A stretch of 64,000 nucleotides of DNA, from assembly GCF_021735925.1 (NCBI RefSeq), contig NZ_WMEA01000001.1, forward strand, positions 1,057,001-1,121,000. The letters run 5' to 3'. Position numbers and translations under genes: made by a program. This document shows positions 44,838 through 54,377 of the stretch, one piece after another (position 1 is the first letter of the stretch; the number at the start of each line of letters is the position of its first letter). The notes beneath the pieces were generated by a model, which worked only from the letters and a program-made list of their open reading frames with translations, was not told the origin of the DNA and searched no databases. This stretch comes from Loktanella sp. M215 (GTDB lineage Bacteria > Pseudomonadota > Alphaproteobacteria > Rhodobacterales > Rhodobacteraceae).

Positions 44838-45834
44838 TGCGGCTGGGTCGAAGCCTTCTGCGCGCGGCCGCGATCGTCGAGGTCGCGGCGGAACGCGTCT
44901 TCTTTCAGGGCAACCTCGAAAAGCTGACCATCGAACCTTACCACGGTTACGCCACACCCGATCACCTGATCGCGCGCGGCCGGGTGCTGGCCGCGCGCGA
45001 GGTCGAGAAGATCGACGGTCAAAGCAAGCTGGCCAACGCGCGCCAGATGATGCGCCTGTTCGCCACGCACGAGGTGGCGGACGTGACCGTGACGAGCGGT
45101 GCCTGTTCCGCCGTGACGGATGCAGAGGGGTATTTCACGCTCCTGCTGCCGCGCAGGGATCAGGCGGGTTGGGTTGATGTGGAAGTGTCGATCCCCGGTC
45201 ACGCGGCGATCTGCCCGGTGCTGGTTGCGCGGCCGGATGCCGATTTCGCCGTGATCTCGGACATCGACGACACGATGATCCACACCGGCGCATGGTCAAC
45301 GGTCCGTAACCTCTGGACCTCCTTTACCGGCAGCGTCGAAAGCCGCGAGGTGTTCGTGGATGCCGTCGCGCTGATCCGGACGCTGTCGCAACGGGATCGC
45401 AACCCGGTCTATTTCGTCAGTTCATCGCCGTGGAATTTCCACGGATTCTGAATGCGGTCTTTGCCCGCGCCGGCCTGCCGGTGGCGCCAAAGTTCCTGCG
45501 GGATTACGGCTTTGGCAAGGATCAGTTCATCACCGGTCGACATGGGGATCACAAGGGAAGCGCCATCGACCGTCTTCTTGCGGCCCATCCCGACCTGCCC
45601 GTGGTGCTGGTGGGCGACACCGGCCAGCACGACGCGCAGATCTATGCGGACGCAGCCGTGCGCCATCCGGGGCGGATCGCGCGGGTCATCCTGCGCGCGC
45701 CGGGTCGCGGGGCGGGTACCGACGACCTGCTGCAGGTGGAACGCCTGCGGTCGCTTGCGATTCCCGTCTTCGTGGGACCGGATTTCGGGCCGGTTCTGCG
45801 GGAATTGACAGCACAGGCGCCGGACGGGGTTTAA
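44837..45834 (+). pseudogene. APP1-like phosphatase (DUF2183), frame broken
   Basis: The first frame (44837-45451) has the N-terminal region and the catalytic start FAVISDIDDTMIHTG and YFVSSSPWNFHGF, then a TGA. The second frame resumes at LNAVFARAGLPVAPKFLRDYG and carries the rest (HKGSAIDRLLAAHPDLP, LVGDTGQHDAQIYA). One base seems missing at about 45448 (GGATTC-TGAATG): adding a C restores FHGF-LNAVF exactly. Family members are Mg-dependent phosphatases acting on phosphatidate or similar. Either a recent mutation or a sequencing error. Start overlaps the previous stop. Confidence 0.82.
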
Positions 45835-45878
45835 CCTGCCGGGCAGCGCGCCTAGGGTGCCGCCGAAAGGGGCCGTCC

Positions 45879-46802
45879 ATGCAGCCTTTGCGCGGTATTT
45901 CCTACAAGATCGTCTCGGTCATGGTCTTCGTGGCCATGTCGTCCCTGATCAAGGCGGTGTCCGAAAACGTGCCCCCCGGTCAGGCGGTCTTCTTTCGCAG
46001 TGCTTTCGCGCTTCCGGTCATCGTCGGCTGGCTGGCGATGCGGCACGAGTTGCGCAACGGCTGGAAAACGGCGCACCCGATGGGACACGTCTGGCGCGGG
46101 CTGGTCGGGACCTCTGCCATGGGCCTTGGCTTTGCGGGCCTTGGCCTGCTGCCTTTGCCAGAGGTCACGGCCATCGGCTATGCCGCCCCCCTTCTGGTCG
46201 TCATCTTCGCCGCCATGTTCCTGAACGAGGAGGTGCGCGCCTTTCGCCTGTCCGCCGTGGCGCTGGGCCTGATCGGGGTGCTGATCGTCCTCAGCCCGCG
46301 CCTGTCGCTGGGCGCGCAGGTCGATCATGCGCAGACGCTGGGCGCCGTGCTGGTGTTGATGGGGGCGGTCTGTGCAGCCTTGGCGCAGGTCTTCGTGCGC
46401 AAGCTGGTCTTTACCGAAGATACCGCCGCCATCGTATTCTGGTTTTCGATCACCGCGACGGTCCTGTCGCTGCTGACCCTGCCGTGGGGCTGGGCGTGGC
46501 CCACGCCCGCGCAATGGGTCATGCTGATCATGGCGGGGCTTCTGGGCGGGATCGGGCAGATCTTTCTGACCTCAAGCTACCGCTTTGCCGATGCCTCGCT
46601 GGTCGCACCTTTTGACTACACCTCGATGATCCTCGCCCTGATCGTGGGCTACTTCATCTTTGACGAGGTGCCGACGGTCACGATGATGATCGGAGCGGCG
46701 ATCGTCATTTCGGCGGGCGTGATGATCATCCTGCGCGAACGTCATCTGGGGCTGAAGCGGGCCCGGCAACGCAAGGTCACCGGGACCGTCGGTCACAACT
46801 AG
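45879..46802 (+). CDS. EamA/DMT-family transporter
   Basis: 307 residues with about ten hydrophobic segments in two EamA repeats (first LRGISYKIVSVMVFVAMSSL, second TLGAVLVLMGAVCAALAQVF). Inner-membrane exporter or importer of small metabolites; substrate unknown. AAGGGG before the ATG. Shares a CTAG stop with the convergent FNT gene. Confidence 0.93.
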   Translation: MQPLRGISYKIVSVMVFVAMSSLIKAVSENVPPGQAVFFRSAFALPVIVGWLAMRHELRNGWKTAHPMGHVWRGLVGTSAMGLGFAGLGLLPLPEVTAIGYAAPLLVVIFAAMFLNEEVRAFRLSAVALGLIGVLIVLSPRLSLGAQVDHAQTLGAVLVLMGAVCAALAQVFVRKLVFTEDTAAIVFWFSITATVLSLLTLPWGWAWPTPAQWVMLIMAGLLGGIGQIFLTSSYRFADASLVAPFDYTSMILALIVGYFIFDEVPTVTMMIGAAIVISAGVMIILRERHLGLKRARQRKVTGTVGHN

Positions 46803-47731
46803 TCGGACTTGGTCGTGGCCGCATGCTTGTCGCTGGCGTCCTTCACCTCTTCACGGACCTGACCCCATGTGATCAGGCCAAAGACGACCGTGCCGCCAAA
46901 GACGTTGCCAAGGAACACCGGAATAAAGAAGCCGAAGATCGCGGCCATCAGTCCCAGTTCGCCGGTCATCAGCAGGAACGCCATTTCCACCGATCCGGCA
47001 ATGATGTGGGTAAAGCCGCCAGCGGCGATCAGCCACGTCATCAGGATGATGATGAAGAAGTTTTCCTGCTCGCCCGCGGCCAGCATCCAGACCAGCGCCG
47101 CGATCAGCAGACCGGCGGGCACCGCCTTGGCAAAGCCGATCCACGCGCCGTGTTCGGTCGCGTGTTTACTGATCTCGGTGATGCTGGCCAGAATATCGGG
47201 TTCGAACGTCGGCATGAAGGCGATGAAGGCCGCCGCGATGAAGCAGCCGATCACGTTGGCGCCCAGCACGATCCCCCACAGACGTCCGACGCACCACAGA
47301 TTGTAAAGGCTGGGTCGCGCGAACAGCGGCAGCACGGTCGTCAGCGTGTTCTCGGTGAACAGCTGCATCCGGCCGACGATGACGATCAGGAAACCGAAGG
47401 TATAGCCAAGGCTTTCCAGCAGTGGCAGCCACGTGCTGTCGGGCAGATAGGTCTTGAACAGCGCCTCGCCGATGACGGAAAAGCTGATGCAGACACCGGC
47501 CGCGATACCTGACCAGAACAGAGAGGTCTGCGGGCGGCGCAGTTCCTCGTCGCCTTCGCGGCGGACGACCTGATAGACCAGCTTGGCGGACAGATGCGAC
47601 GCCTCGCGGACGGCCTCTTCCTCGTCCGGCTCGTTGCTTTCCTTTTCCCGGCGTTCCGATTCTTTCTGCTGTCGGCGGGATTCGTTTTCCTCGACGGCAC
47701 GTCTTATTTCCGGTTCGATGTTCTCTGACAT
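46799..47731 (-). CDS. Formate/nitrite transporter (FNT) family protein
   Basis: 310 residues. A charged N-terminal cytoplasmic stretch (~45 residues, rich in Glu, Arg and Lys) precedes six membrane segments; QLFTENTLTTVLPLF, NVIGCFIAA, AAGGFTHIIAGSVE and FLGNVFGGTVVFG fit FNT channels, nearest the YfdC-like branch. By family it passes formate, nitrite or other monovalent anions. The formate dehydrogenase is 31 kb away, so a link is not shown. GAGGA before the ATG. Confidence 0.9.
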   Translation of the reverse strand: MSENIEPEIRRAVEENESRRQQKESERREKESNEPDEEEAVREASHLSAKLVYQVVRREGDEELRRPQTSLFWSGIAAGVCISFSVIGEALFKTYLPDSTWLPLLESLGYTFGFLIVIVGRMQLFTENTLTTVLPLFARPSLYNLWCVGRLWGIVLGANVIGCFIAAAFIAFMPTFEPDILASITEISKHATEHGAWIGFAKAVPAGLLIAALVWMLAAGEQENFFIIILMTWLIAAGGFTHIIAGSVEMAFLLMTGELGLMAAIFGFFIPVFLGNVFGGTVVFGLITWGQVREEVKDASDKHAATTKSD

Positions 47732-47895
47732 GGCGGTCCTCGTGATGATCGCTTTAAAGTGGCGCGACCCGTTGCCGCGTCAAGCCTATTGCATTGCAGC
47801 AATGATGGCACCGGCCAGCTGCCGGTTGCGATCATCAGTCGTGATTTGGGGAAAATGCCGTGATGTGGTATGGCTGACGGATGGAGGAACCCATC

Positions 47896-48087
47896 ATGTC
47901 CAGACATATCCTAGATGCAAGCCACGAAACCGACAGCAACACACGGCTCCGTCGGTTTGTGCAGATCGCCCACGGCAACCTGCGTCACCGGGCGATCGAA
48001 CAGCTTTTGCGGCGGCCACGCGCCCGCTTTGACGACAGCGGACGCGTTGCAGGTCTGTTGCGGCCGCAGCGCGGCCAGACCGCCTGA
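47896..48087 (+). CDS. Small Arg-rich protein of unknown function
   Basis: 63 residues (MSRHILDASHETDSNTRLRR start). Rich in Arg and His, helical, no membrane segment. A strong GGAGG sits 8 bases before the ATG, which is the main support for it. It ends one base before the convergent ilvE stop. No family recognised. Confidence 0.6.
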   Translation: MSRHILDASHETDSNTRLRRFVQIAHGNLRHRAIEQLLRRPRARFDDSGRVAGLLRPQRGQTA

Positions 48088-48957
48088 TCAGGCGCGGACC
48101 AGCTTTTCGTAATCGGACGCGATATCCAGCGTCAGTTGACCGACTTCGAAGTTATAGTCGCCGATCTGGCCCACGGGCGTCACTTCGGCGGCGGTGCCGG
48201 TCAGCCAGCACTGCTGAAAGCCTTCCAGCTCTTCCGGCATGATGTGCCGCTCGTGGACGGTAACGCCCTTTTCGCGCAGCATTCCGACGACGGTCTGACG
48301 GGTCAGCCCGTTCAGAAAGCAGTCGGGCTTGGGCGTGTGCACTTCGCCGTCCTTGACGAAGAAGATATTGGCGCCCGTCGCCTCGGCCACGTAGCCGCGA
48401 TAGTCGAACATCATGGCGTCGGAACAGCCCTTCGCCTCTGCGGCGTGCTTGGACATGGTGCAGATCATGTAAAGACCGGCGGCCTTCGCCTGATGCGGGA
48501 TCGTCTCGGGCGAGGGGCGCTTCCACTTGGCGATGTCCAGCTTGGCACCCTTGGTCTTGGCCTCGCCATAGTAGTTGCCCCAGGACCAGACGGCGATTGC
48601 CGTGCGGACCGGGTTACGGGCAGAGGCGACACCCATGTCAGGCCCCGCACCGCGCCAGGCGAAGGCGCGGACATAGGCGTCCGTCAACCCGTTGGCTTTC
48701 AACGTCTCGGCTTTGGCCGCGATCAGGTCTTCGACCGAATAGGGGATCTCGAAATCGAGGCAGTTGGCCGAGAAGTGCAGCCGTTCTGCATGTTCGCGGT
48801 CCTTGAAGATTTTGCCGTTGTAGCAGCGCTCGCCCTCGAACACGGACGAGGCGTAGTGCAGGGCGTGGGTCAGGACATGGATCTTGGCATCGCGCCACTC
48901 GACCAATTGGCCGTCCATCCAGATTTTACCGTCGCGGTCGTCGTAGGCGCCTTCCAT
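48088..48957 (-). CDS. ilvE: Branched-chain amino acid aminotransferase
   Basis: 289 residues, class IV PLP fold. Transfers the amino group to make Val, Leu and Ile. Landmarks are HYASSVFEGERCY, PHQAKAAGLY (PLP Lys region), EATGANIFFVKDGEV, LNGLTRQTVVGML and LTGTAAEVTPVGQIGD. AAGGGG before the ATG. Divergent from petP across 150 bp. Confidence 0.96.
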   Translation of the reverse strand: MEGAYDDRDGKIWMDGQLVEWRDAKIHVLTHALHYASSVFEGERCYNGKIFKDREHAERLHFSANCLDFEIPYSVEDLIAAKAETLKANGLTDAYVRAFAWRGAGPDMGVASARNPVRTAIAVWSWGNYYGEAKTKGAKLDIAKWKRPSPETIPHQAKAAGLYMICTMSKHAAEAKGCSDAMMFDYRGYVAEATGANIFFVKDGEVHTPKPDCFLNGLTRQTVVGMLREKGVTVHERHIMPEELEGFQQCWLTGTAAEVTPVGQIGDYNFEVGQLTLDIASDYEKLVRA

Positions 48958-49044
48958 GGCGAAACCCCTTCACATTTCCATTTGTATCGTGACTAAGTCC
49001 GTTTCGGACATAAAGTTGCGCGATTTGTGCCGTCTCGCTACCAG

Positions 49045-49063
49045 TTGACTCTAGTCATGTCAA
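49045..49063. promoter_or_regulatory. Palindrome upstream of petP, candidate MarR-type operator
   Basis: TTGAC-N9-GTCAA, 45 bp before the petP start in the ilvE-petP divergent region. The arms and length suit a MarR-family dimer, so PetP may control itself or ilvE. A second small repeat GTCCG-TTT-CGGAC lies at 48997-49009. Confidence 0.5.
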
Positions 49064-49107
49064 CATCGCTGACGTATTGTGCCCACGAACCGAGGGGGAC
49101 GAGGCCC

Positions 49108-49620
49108 ATGAACCAGCCACAACAAGGCCCCTCGGGGCAGGCGCTGCTGTTTCTGACCGACGAGCAGCTGCGCAAGGGCATCGAGGCGATGTTCTTTGCC
49201 TACCGCGGCTTCACCGCCGATCCCGACCGGATTCTGGAGGATATGGCCTACGGTCGCGCACACCACCGCGCGATCCATTTCATCCACCGCAGCCCCGGCA
49301 CCACGGTCAACAACCTGCTGGGAATCCTCGGTGTGACAAAGCAGTCGCTGAACCGTGTGTTGCGCACGCTGATCGCTGACGGTCTTGTATCCAGTACCGT
49401 GGGTCACCGCGACAAGCGCGAGCGTCATCTGCATCTGACCGAAAAGGGCGCCGCGTTAGAGCGTAGCCTGTCGGATTCCCAGCGCGAGCGCATGCGCAGT
49501 GCCTACCGCGCGGCGGGACCCGTGGCCGTCGCAGGGTTCAGACAGGTGCTGGAGGCGATGATGGACGACGAGATGCGGCATCACTACAAGGCCATGGTGG
49601 ACAAACCCGATGGCCGCTGA
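49108..49620 (+). CDS. petP: MarR-family transcription regulator PetP
   Basis: 170 residues with a winged helix (RAIHFIHRSPGTTVNNLLGI, TKQSLNRVLRTLIADGLVSS, wing HRDKRERHLHLTEKG). The start at 49108 has GAGG upstream. Paired with the response regulator below it (11-base overlap), this matches petP-petR of Rhodobacter, which lie by petABC and are needed for growth. petABC is not adjacent here. The petP name rests on this pairing. Confidence 0.82.
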   Translation: MNQPQQGPSGQALLFLTDEQLRKGIEAMFFAYRGFTADPDRILEDMAYGRAHHRAIHFIHRSPGTTVNNLLGILGVTKQSLNRVLRTLIADGLVSSTVGHRDKRERHLHLTEKGAALERSLSDSQRERMRSAYRAAGPVAVAGFRQVLEAMMDDEMRHHYKAMVDKPDGR

Positions 49621-50317
49621 CGACGCGCACCTGCTGGTTGTCGATGACGACGAGCGCATCCGCACGCTTTTGCGCAAGTTTTTGATGCGGTCCGGCTTTC
49701 TGGTGACGACGGCCCGCGACGCGGCACACGCGCGGCGCATTCTGGCAGGGCTGGAATTCGATCTGGTCGTGCTGGACGTGATGATGCCGGGCGAGGACGG
49801 GATCAGCTTCTGCCGCGCCCTGCGGCACCAGTCCGGCACGCCCGTTCTGCTGCTGACCGCCCGCGGCGAGACCGAAGACCGGATTGCCGGCCTCGAGGCT
49901 GGGGCCGATGATTACCTCGCCAAGCCGTTCGAGCCGAAGGAACTGCTGTTGCGGATCAACGCGATCCTGCGTCGCGCCCCGCAGGCCGAGGCGAAGCCGA
50001 TCCCGCAGACCGTGCTGCACCTTGGTCCTGTCCGCTACGACATCACCAAGGGAGAGATGCGGCAGGACGAGGCGCTGGTGCGGCTGACCGCGACGGAAAG
50101 CCAGTTGATGCGCATCTTTTCCGCCCGCCCCCACGAACCCGTCAGCCGGCTGGAGCTGGTCGAGGAACTCAGCCGGTCCGGCGGGCAGACGCAAGAGCGT
50201 GCGGTCGATGTCCAGATCACACGCCTGCGCCGCAAGATCGAAGCGGACCCCAAGCAGCCGCGCTATCTGCAGACGGTGCGCGGGTCGGGTTACATGCTGG
50301 CGCCTGACGAGGCGTGA
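49610..50317 (+). CDS. petR: OmpR-family response regulator PetR
   Basis: 235 residues. Receiver domain with LLVVDDDERIRTLL, phospho-acceptor Asp in LVVLDVMMPGEDG, LLLTARGE and DDYLAKPFEPKEL; then the winged-helix DNA-binding domain (VRLTATESQLMRIF, RAVDVQITRLRRKIE, VRGSGYML). No sensor kinase gene is adjacent, as is usual for petR, which is often discussed as an orphan. Translationally coupled to petP. Confidence 0.88.
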   Translation: MAADDAHLLVVDDDERIRTLLRKFLMRSGFLVTTARDAAHARRILAGLEFDLVVLDVMMPGEDGISFCRALRHQSGTPVLLLTARGETEDRIAGLEAGADDYLAKPFEPKELLLRINAILRRAPQAEAKPIPQTVLHLGPVRYDITKGEMRQDEALVRLTATESQLMRIFSARPHEPVSRLELVEELSRSGGQTQERAVDVQITRLRRKIEADPKQPRYLQTVRGSGYMLAPDEA

Positions 50318-50429
50318 CCAGCAAGGCCGAGTGTGGCGCCCCGTGCCAAGGTCGGAGCCTCCGGCGGGAGCTTACTTTGCCAAATGAAGGTGCTTGTCCT
50401 TTCGATCGGGTTTCGATTTTGTGGGCGAC

Positions 50430-51371
50430 ATGAAAACCGCATTGATTTCTCATCCCGATTGTTTGGATCACGTCACGCCACCGGGGCATCCGGAACAGGT
50501 GGCGCGCATGGACGCCGTGCTGGGTGCGTTGCAGGACATGGATCTGCTGCGCGTGCAGGCACCCCATGCGGCCGAGGATGACGTGTTGCGCGTGCATCCG
50601 AAGTCGCACCTTGACGCGATCCGCAGGGCCGCGCCGGACAGCGGGTTCGTGTCGCTGGACGCCGATACGCATATGTCGCCGGGCACGCTGTCGGCGGTCT
50701 GGCGGGGGGCCGGCGGTGCTGTGCGCGCCGTCGATCTGGTGCTGGGCGGCGACGCGGCCAATGCCTTTGTCGCCATGCGCCCGCCCGGCCATCATGCGGA
50801 ACGGACCACGGCGATGGGGTTCTGCTTTTTCGGCAATGTCGCCATTGCGGCGAAGCATGCGCTGGATCACCACGGTCTGGCCCGCGTCGCCATCGTCGAT
50901 TTCGACGTGCACCACGGGAACGGCACGCAGGATCTGGTCGAGGACGATCCCCGTATCCTGTTCTGCTCGACCCACCAGAGCCCGCTTTACCCGGGGACCG
51001 GGGCGGCGGATGAAACGGGTGTCGCCGACAATGTCATCAACGTCCCCTTGGACGAAGGCACCAACGGGCGTGGTTTCCGCGTCGCGATGGAGGGGCGGGT
51101 GCTGCCGCGCGTCGATGCCTTCAGGCCAGAGCTGATCCTGATTTCCGCAGGATTCGATGCCCACCGCGCCGATCCACTCGCCGGGCTAGCGCTGGTCGAG
51201 GCGGATTTTGCGTGGATCACCGAACAGCTTTGTGATCTGGCGGACAAACACTGCGGCGGGCGGGTGGTGTCGTGCCTCGAGGGAGGCTATGACCTGACGG
51301 CGCTGGGGGCCTCGGCCGCCGCGCATGTGAACGTGTTGAGGGAGCGCAGCCATGGCAGAGACGCCGGTTGA
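50430..51371 (+). CDS. Histone deacetylase family protein (class II-like amidohydrolase)
   Basis: 313 residues, zinc amidohydrolase. Active-site motifs RPPGHHAE, VDFDVHHGNGTQ, SAGFDAH and CLEGGYDL are present. Bacterial members deacetylate polyamines or other acetyl-amines; the substrate here is unknown. The ATG at 50430 is preferred over a TTG at 50394. Its last 20 bases overlap xseB. Confidence 0.93.
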   Translation: MKTALISHPDCLDHVTPPGHPEQVARMDAVLGALQDMDLLRVQAPHAAEDDVLRVHPKSHLDAIRRAAPDSGFVSLDADTHMSPGTLSAVWRGAGGAVRAVDLVLGGDAANAFVAMRPPGHHAERTTAMGFCFFGNVAIAAKHALDHHGLARVAIVDFDVHHGNGTQDLVEDDPRILFCSTHQSPLYPGTGAADETGVADNVINVPLDEGTNGRGFRVAMEGRVLPRVDAFRPELILISAGFDAHRADPLAGLALVEADFAWITEQLCDLADKHCGGRVVSCLEGGYDLTALGASAAAHVNVLRERSHGRDAG

Positions 51372-51591
51372 AAGCATGACATTCGAGGACGCGATCCGCG
51401 AGCTGGAGCAAGTCGTGGGCAAGCTGGAACGCGGCGACGTGGCGCTGGACGACAGCATCGCGCTGTACGAGCGCGGTGCCGCGCTGAAGAAGCGCTGCGA
51501 GACGAAGCTGAGCGAGGCCGAAGAGAAGGTCGCCAAGATCACGACCGGTCCTGACGGTCAGGCTGCGGGCACGGCACCGCTCGACCCGTGA
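51352..51591 (+). CDS. xseB: Exodeoxyribonuclease VII small subunit
   Basis: 79 residues, usual length. FEDAIRELEQVVGKLERGDV and LDDSIALYERGAALKKRCE are diagnostic. Partner of XseA, whose gene is not here. GAGGGAG upstream. Stop overlaps the ispA start (TGATG). Confidence 0.97.
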   Translation: MAETPVESMTFEDAIRELEQVVGKLERGDVALDDSIALYERGAALKKRCETKLSEAEEKVAKITTGPDGQAAGTAPLDP

Positions 51592-52454
51592 TGTTCACCA
51601 ATCAGCTGGCGCTGGATGCCACCACGGCGCAGCGGTTGATCGAGATCGCGCTGACGCCGGTCCCCGACCTGCCGTTGCGCGAGGCGATGCTTTACGCCGT
51701 GCGCGGTGGCAAGGGGCTGCGCGCGTTTCTGGTTCTGGAAGGCGCGCGTCTGCATGACGTCGGCGACCGGGCGGGCCACGCTGCCGCGGCGATCGAGGCG
51801 CTACACGCCTATTCGCTGGTCCACGACGATCTGCCCGCCATGGACGACGACGATCTGCGGCGCGGTCAACCGACGGTGCACCGCAAGTGGGACGAGGCGA
51901 CGGCGATTCTTGTTGGCGATGCGCTGCAGTCGCTGGCGTTCGAACTGGTCTGCACGCCCGGCTCCGGTGTGACCGACAGTGCGCGGGCGACGCTCGCGCT
52001 GACGCTGGCGCAAGCGGCCGGTGCGCAGGGGATGGTGCTGGGACAGGCGCTGGATATCGCGGCCGAAAGCGGCCCGCCGCTGACGCTGGATCAAATTACC
52101 ACGCTGCAGGCCGGGAAAACGGGTGCGTTGATCACATGGGCCTGCTGTGCGGGTCCCCGGATCGTGCAGGCGGACGAACTGCCGCTGAAAACCTATGGTG
52201 ATGCGCTGGGGCTGGCGTTCCAGATTGCGGACGACATCCTGGACGTCACCGGGGATGCCACCGCCGTTGGAAAGGCGGTCGGTAAGGATGCGGCGGCCGG
52301 CAAGGCGACCTTCGTGTCGCTGCTGGGGCTGGAAGGCGCGCAGCGGCGGGCGGTCGATCTGGTGGACACGGCCTGTGACGCGCTAGATTGCTATGGACGC
52401 CACGCCGACACCTTGAAGGATGCCGCGCGTTTCGTGATCGCGCGCGACAAGTGA
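51591..52454 (+). CDS. ispA: Polyprenyl (geranyl/farnesyl) diphosphate synthase
   Basis: 287 residues. Condenses IPP with allylic diphosphates to make farnesyl diphosphate. First Asp-rich motif HDDLPAMDDDDLRRG and second FQIADDILDVTGD are present, with GGKGLRAFLV binding IPP. The residues before the first DDxxD (AYSLV) fit a short-chain product. A GTG at 51588 is an alternative start. Confidence 0.95.
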   Translation: MFTNQLALDATTAQRLIEIALTPVPDLPLREAMLYAVRGGKGLRAFLVLEGARLHDVGDRAGHAAAAIEALHAYSLVHDDLPAMDDDDLRRGQPTVHRKWDEATAILVGDALQSLAFELVCTPGSGVTDSARATLALTLAQAAGAQGMVLGQALDIAAESGPPLTLDQITTLQAGKTGALITWACCAGPRIVQADELPLKTYGDALGLAFQIADDILDVTGDATAVGKAVGKDAAAGKATFVSLLGLEGAQRRAVDLVDTACDALDCYGRHADTLKDAARFVIARDK

Positions 52455-52463
52455 GGACCTGAC

Positions 52464-54377
52464 ATGACCGACCGCCCCAAGACGCCGCTGCTGGACCGCG
52501 TGCACCTGCCCGCCGACATGAAGGGCCTGTCGGATGTCCAGTTGCGACGCCTTGCGGACGAGTTGCGGGCCGAGACGATTGCGACTGTCGCCAGCACTGG
52601 CGGTCATCTGGGGGCCGGTCTGGGGGTCGTCGAAATCACCGTGGCGCTGCACGCCGTGTTCGACGCGCCGCGCGACAAGATCATCTGGGACGTCAGCCAC
52701 CAATCCTATCCGCACAAGATCCTGACGGGACGCCGCGACAGTATCCGCACCCTGCGGATGAAGGACGGGTTGTCGGGTTTCACCAAGCGCAGCGAAAGCG
52801 CCTATGATCCCTTCGGTGCCGCACATTCAAGCACCTCGATCTCCGCAGCCCTCGGGTTTGCCACGGCCCGCGATCTGGGCGGCGATCCGGGCGACGCGAT
52901 TGCCGTGATCGGCGACGGCGCATTGTCGGCCGGCATGGCTTACGAGGCGATGAACAATGCCGGCCACCTGAAAAAGCGGTTGATCGTGATCCTGAACGAC
53001 AACGAGATGTCGATTGCCCCCCCCGTGGGTGCGATGTCATCCTATCTGTCGCGTCTCTATGCCGAGGGTCCGTTTCAGGATCTGAAGGCGGCGGCCAAGG
53101 GTGCCGTGTCGTTCCTGCCGCCGCCCTTCCGCGAGGGCGCGAAGCGCGCCAAGGATATCCTCAAGCACATGACCGTCGGCGGCACCCTGTTCGAAGAGCT
53201 GGGCTTTTCCTATGTCGGTCCCATCGACGGACACGACATGGATCAGTTGCTGGCGGTGCTTCGCACGGTCAAGGAACGGGCGACCGGCCCGATCCTGATC
53301 CACGCCATCACGAAAAAGGGCAAGGGCTTTGCCCCCGCCGAAGGGGCCGCCGACCGGGGCCACGCCCGCGGCAAATTCGACGTCCTGACCGGAGAGCAGC
53401 AGAAAGCGAAAAGTAACGCGCCGTCCTATACCAACGTCTTTGCCGATACTTTGATCAATTTGGCATCGAAAGACGACAAGATCGTTGCGGTCACGGCCGC
53501 GATGCCCGACGGCACTGGCCTTGATAAGTTCATGGCACGCTACGCCAGCCGCTGCTTTGACGTCGGGATCGCCGAACAGCATGCGGTGACGTTCTGCGCG
53601 GGCCTCGCCGCGGGCGGGATGAAACCGTTCTGCGCGCTTTATTCCACTTTTCTGCAGCGCGGTTATGATCAGGTCGTCCACGACGTCGCGATCCAACGCC
53701 TGCCGGTCCGCTTCGCGATCGACCGTGCGGGTCTGGTCGGCGCGGACGGTGCCACGCACGCCGGGTCCTTCGACGTCGCCTTTCTGGCGAACCTGCCCGG
53801 CATGGTCGTCATGGCCGCGGCGGACGAGGCGGAACTGGTCCGCATGGTCGTCACCGCCGCCGCCCACGACAGCGGCCCCATCGCGTTTCGCTTTCCCCGC
53901 GGCGAAGGTGTGGGGGTCGAGATTCCCGTCGATGCGCAGCCACTCGAAATCGGCAAAGGTCGCATGATTCGCGAGGGCAAGCGGGTCGCCATCTTGTCCT
54001 TCGGCACCCGCCTGCAAGAGGTCGAGCAGGCCGCCGAGGCGCTGGGCGCGCGGGGCATCACACCGACCATCGCCGACGCCCGTTTCGCCAAGCCGCTGGA
54101 TCGCGACCTGATCCTGCAGCTGGCCGCCGACCACGAGGCGCTGATCACCATCGAGGAAGGCGCCGTCGGCGGCTTTGGCAGTCACGTGGCGCAGTTGCTG
54201 TCTGACGCAGGCGTCTTCGACAGCGGCCTGAAATTCCGCTCGATGGTCTTGCCAGACACCTTCATCGACCAGTCCAGCCCGGCGGACATGTATGCGACGG
54301 CGGGTCTGAACGCCTCTGATATCGAGGCGAAGGTGCTGGCCGTGTTGGGCGTCGGCGTGATCGGCAAGCGCGCCTAG
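52464..54377 (+). CDS. dxs: 1-deoxy-D-xylulose-5-phosphate synthase
   Basis: 637 residues, usual length. First enzyme of the MEP pathway, joining pyruvate and glyceraldehyde 3-phosphate with thiamine diphosphate. TPP motif [29 protein letters not shown], catalytic Glu in [12 protein letters not shown] and transketolase C-domain [12 protein letters not shown] are present. Together with ispA it gives isoprenoid precursor supply. Shares a CTAG stop with the convergent channel gene. Confidence 0.98.
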   Translation: MTDRPKTPLLDRVHLPADMKGLSDVQLRRLADELRAETIATVASTGGHLGAGLGVVEITVALHAVFDAPRDKIIWDVSHQSYPHKILTGRRDSIRTLRMKDGLSGFTKRSESAYDPFGAAHSSTSISAALGFATARDLGGDPGDAIAVIGDGALSAGMAYEAMNNAGHLKKRLIVILNDNEMSIAPPVGAMSSYLSRLYAEGPFQDLKAAAKGAVSFLPPPFREGAKRAKDILKHMTVGGTLFEELGFSYVGPIDGHDMDQLLAVLRTVKERATGPILIHAITKKGKGFAPAEGAADRGHARGKFDVLTGEQQKAKSNAPSYTNVFADTLINLASKDDKIVAVTAAMPDGTGLDKFMARYASRCFDVGIAEQHAVTFCAGLAAGGMKPFCALYSTFLQRGYDQVVHDVAIQRLPVRFAIDRAGLVGADGATHAGSFDVAFLANLPGMVVMAAADEAELVRMVVTAAAHDSGPIAFRFPRGEGVGVEIPVDAQPLEIGKGRMIREGKRVAILSFGTRLQEVEQAAEALGARGITPTIADARFAKPLDRDLILQLAADHEALITIEEGAVGGFGSHVAQLLSDAGVFDSGLKFRSMVLPDTFIDQSSPADMYATAGLNASDIEAKVLAVLGVGVIGKRA

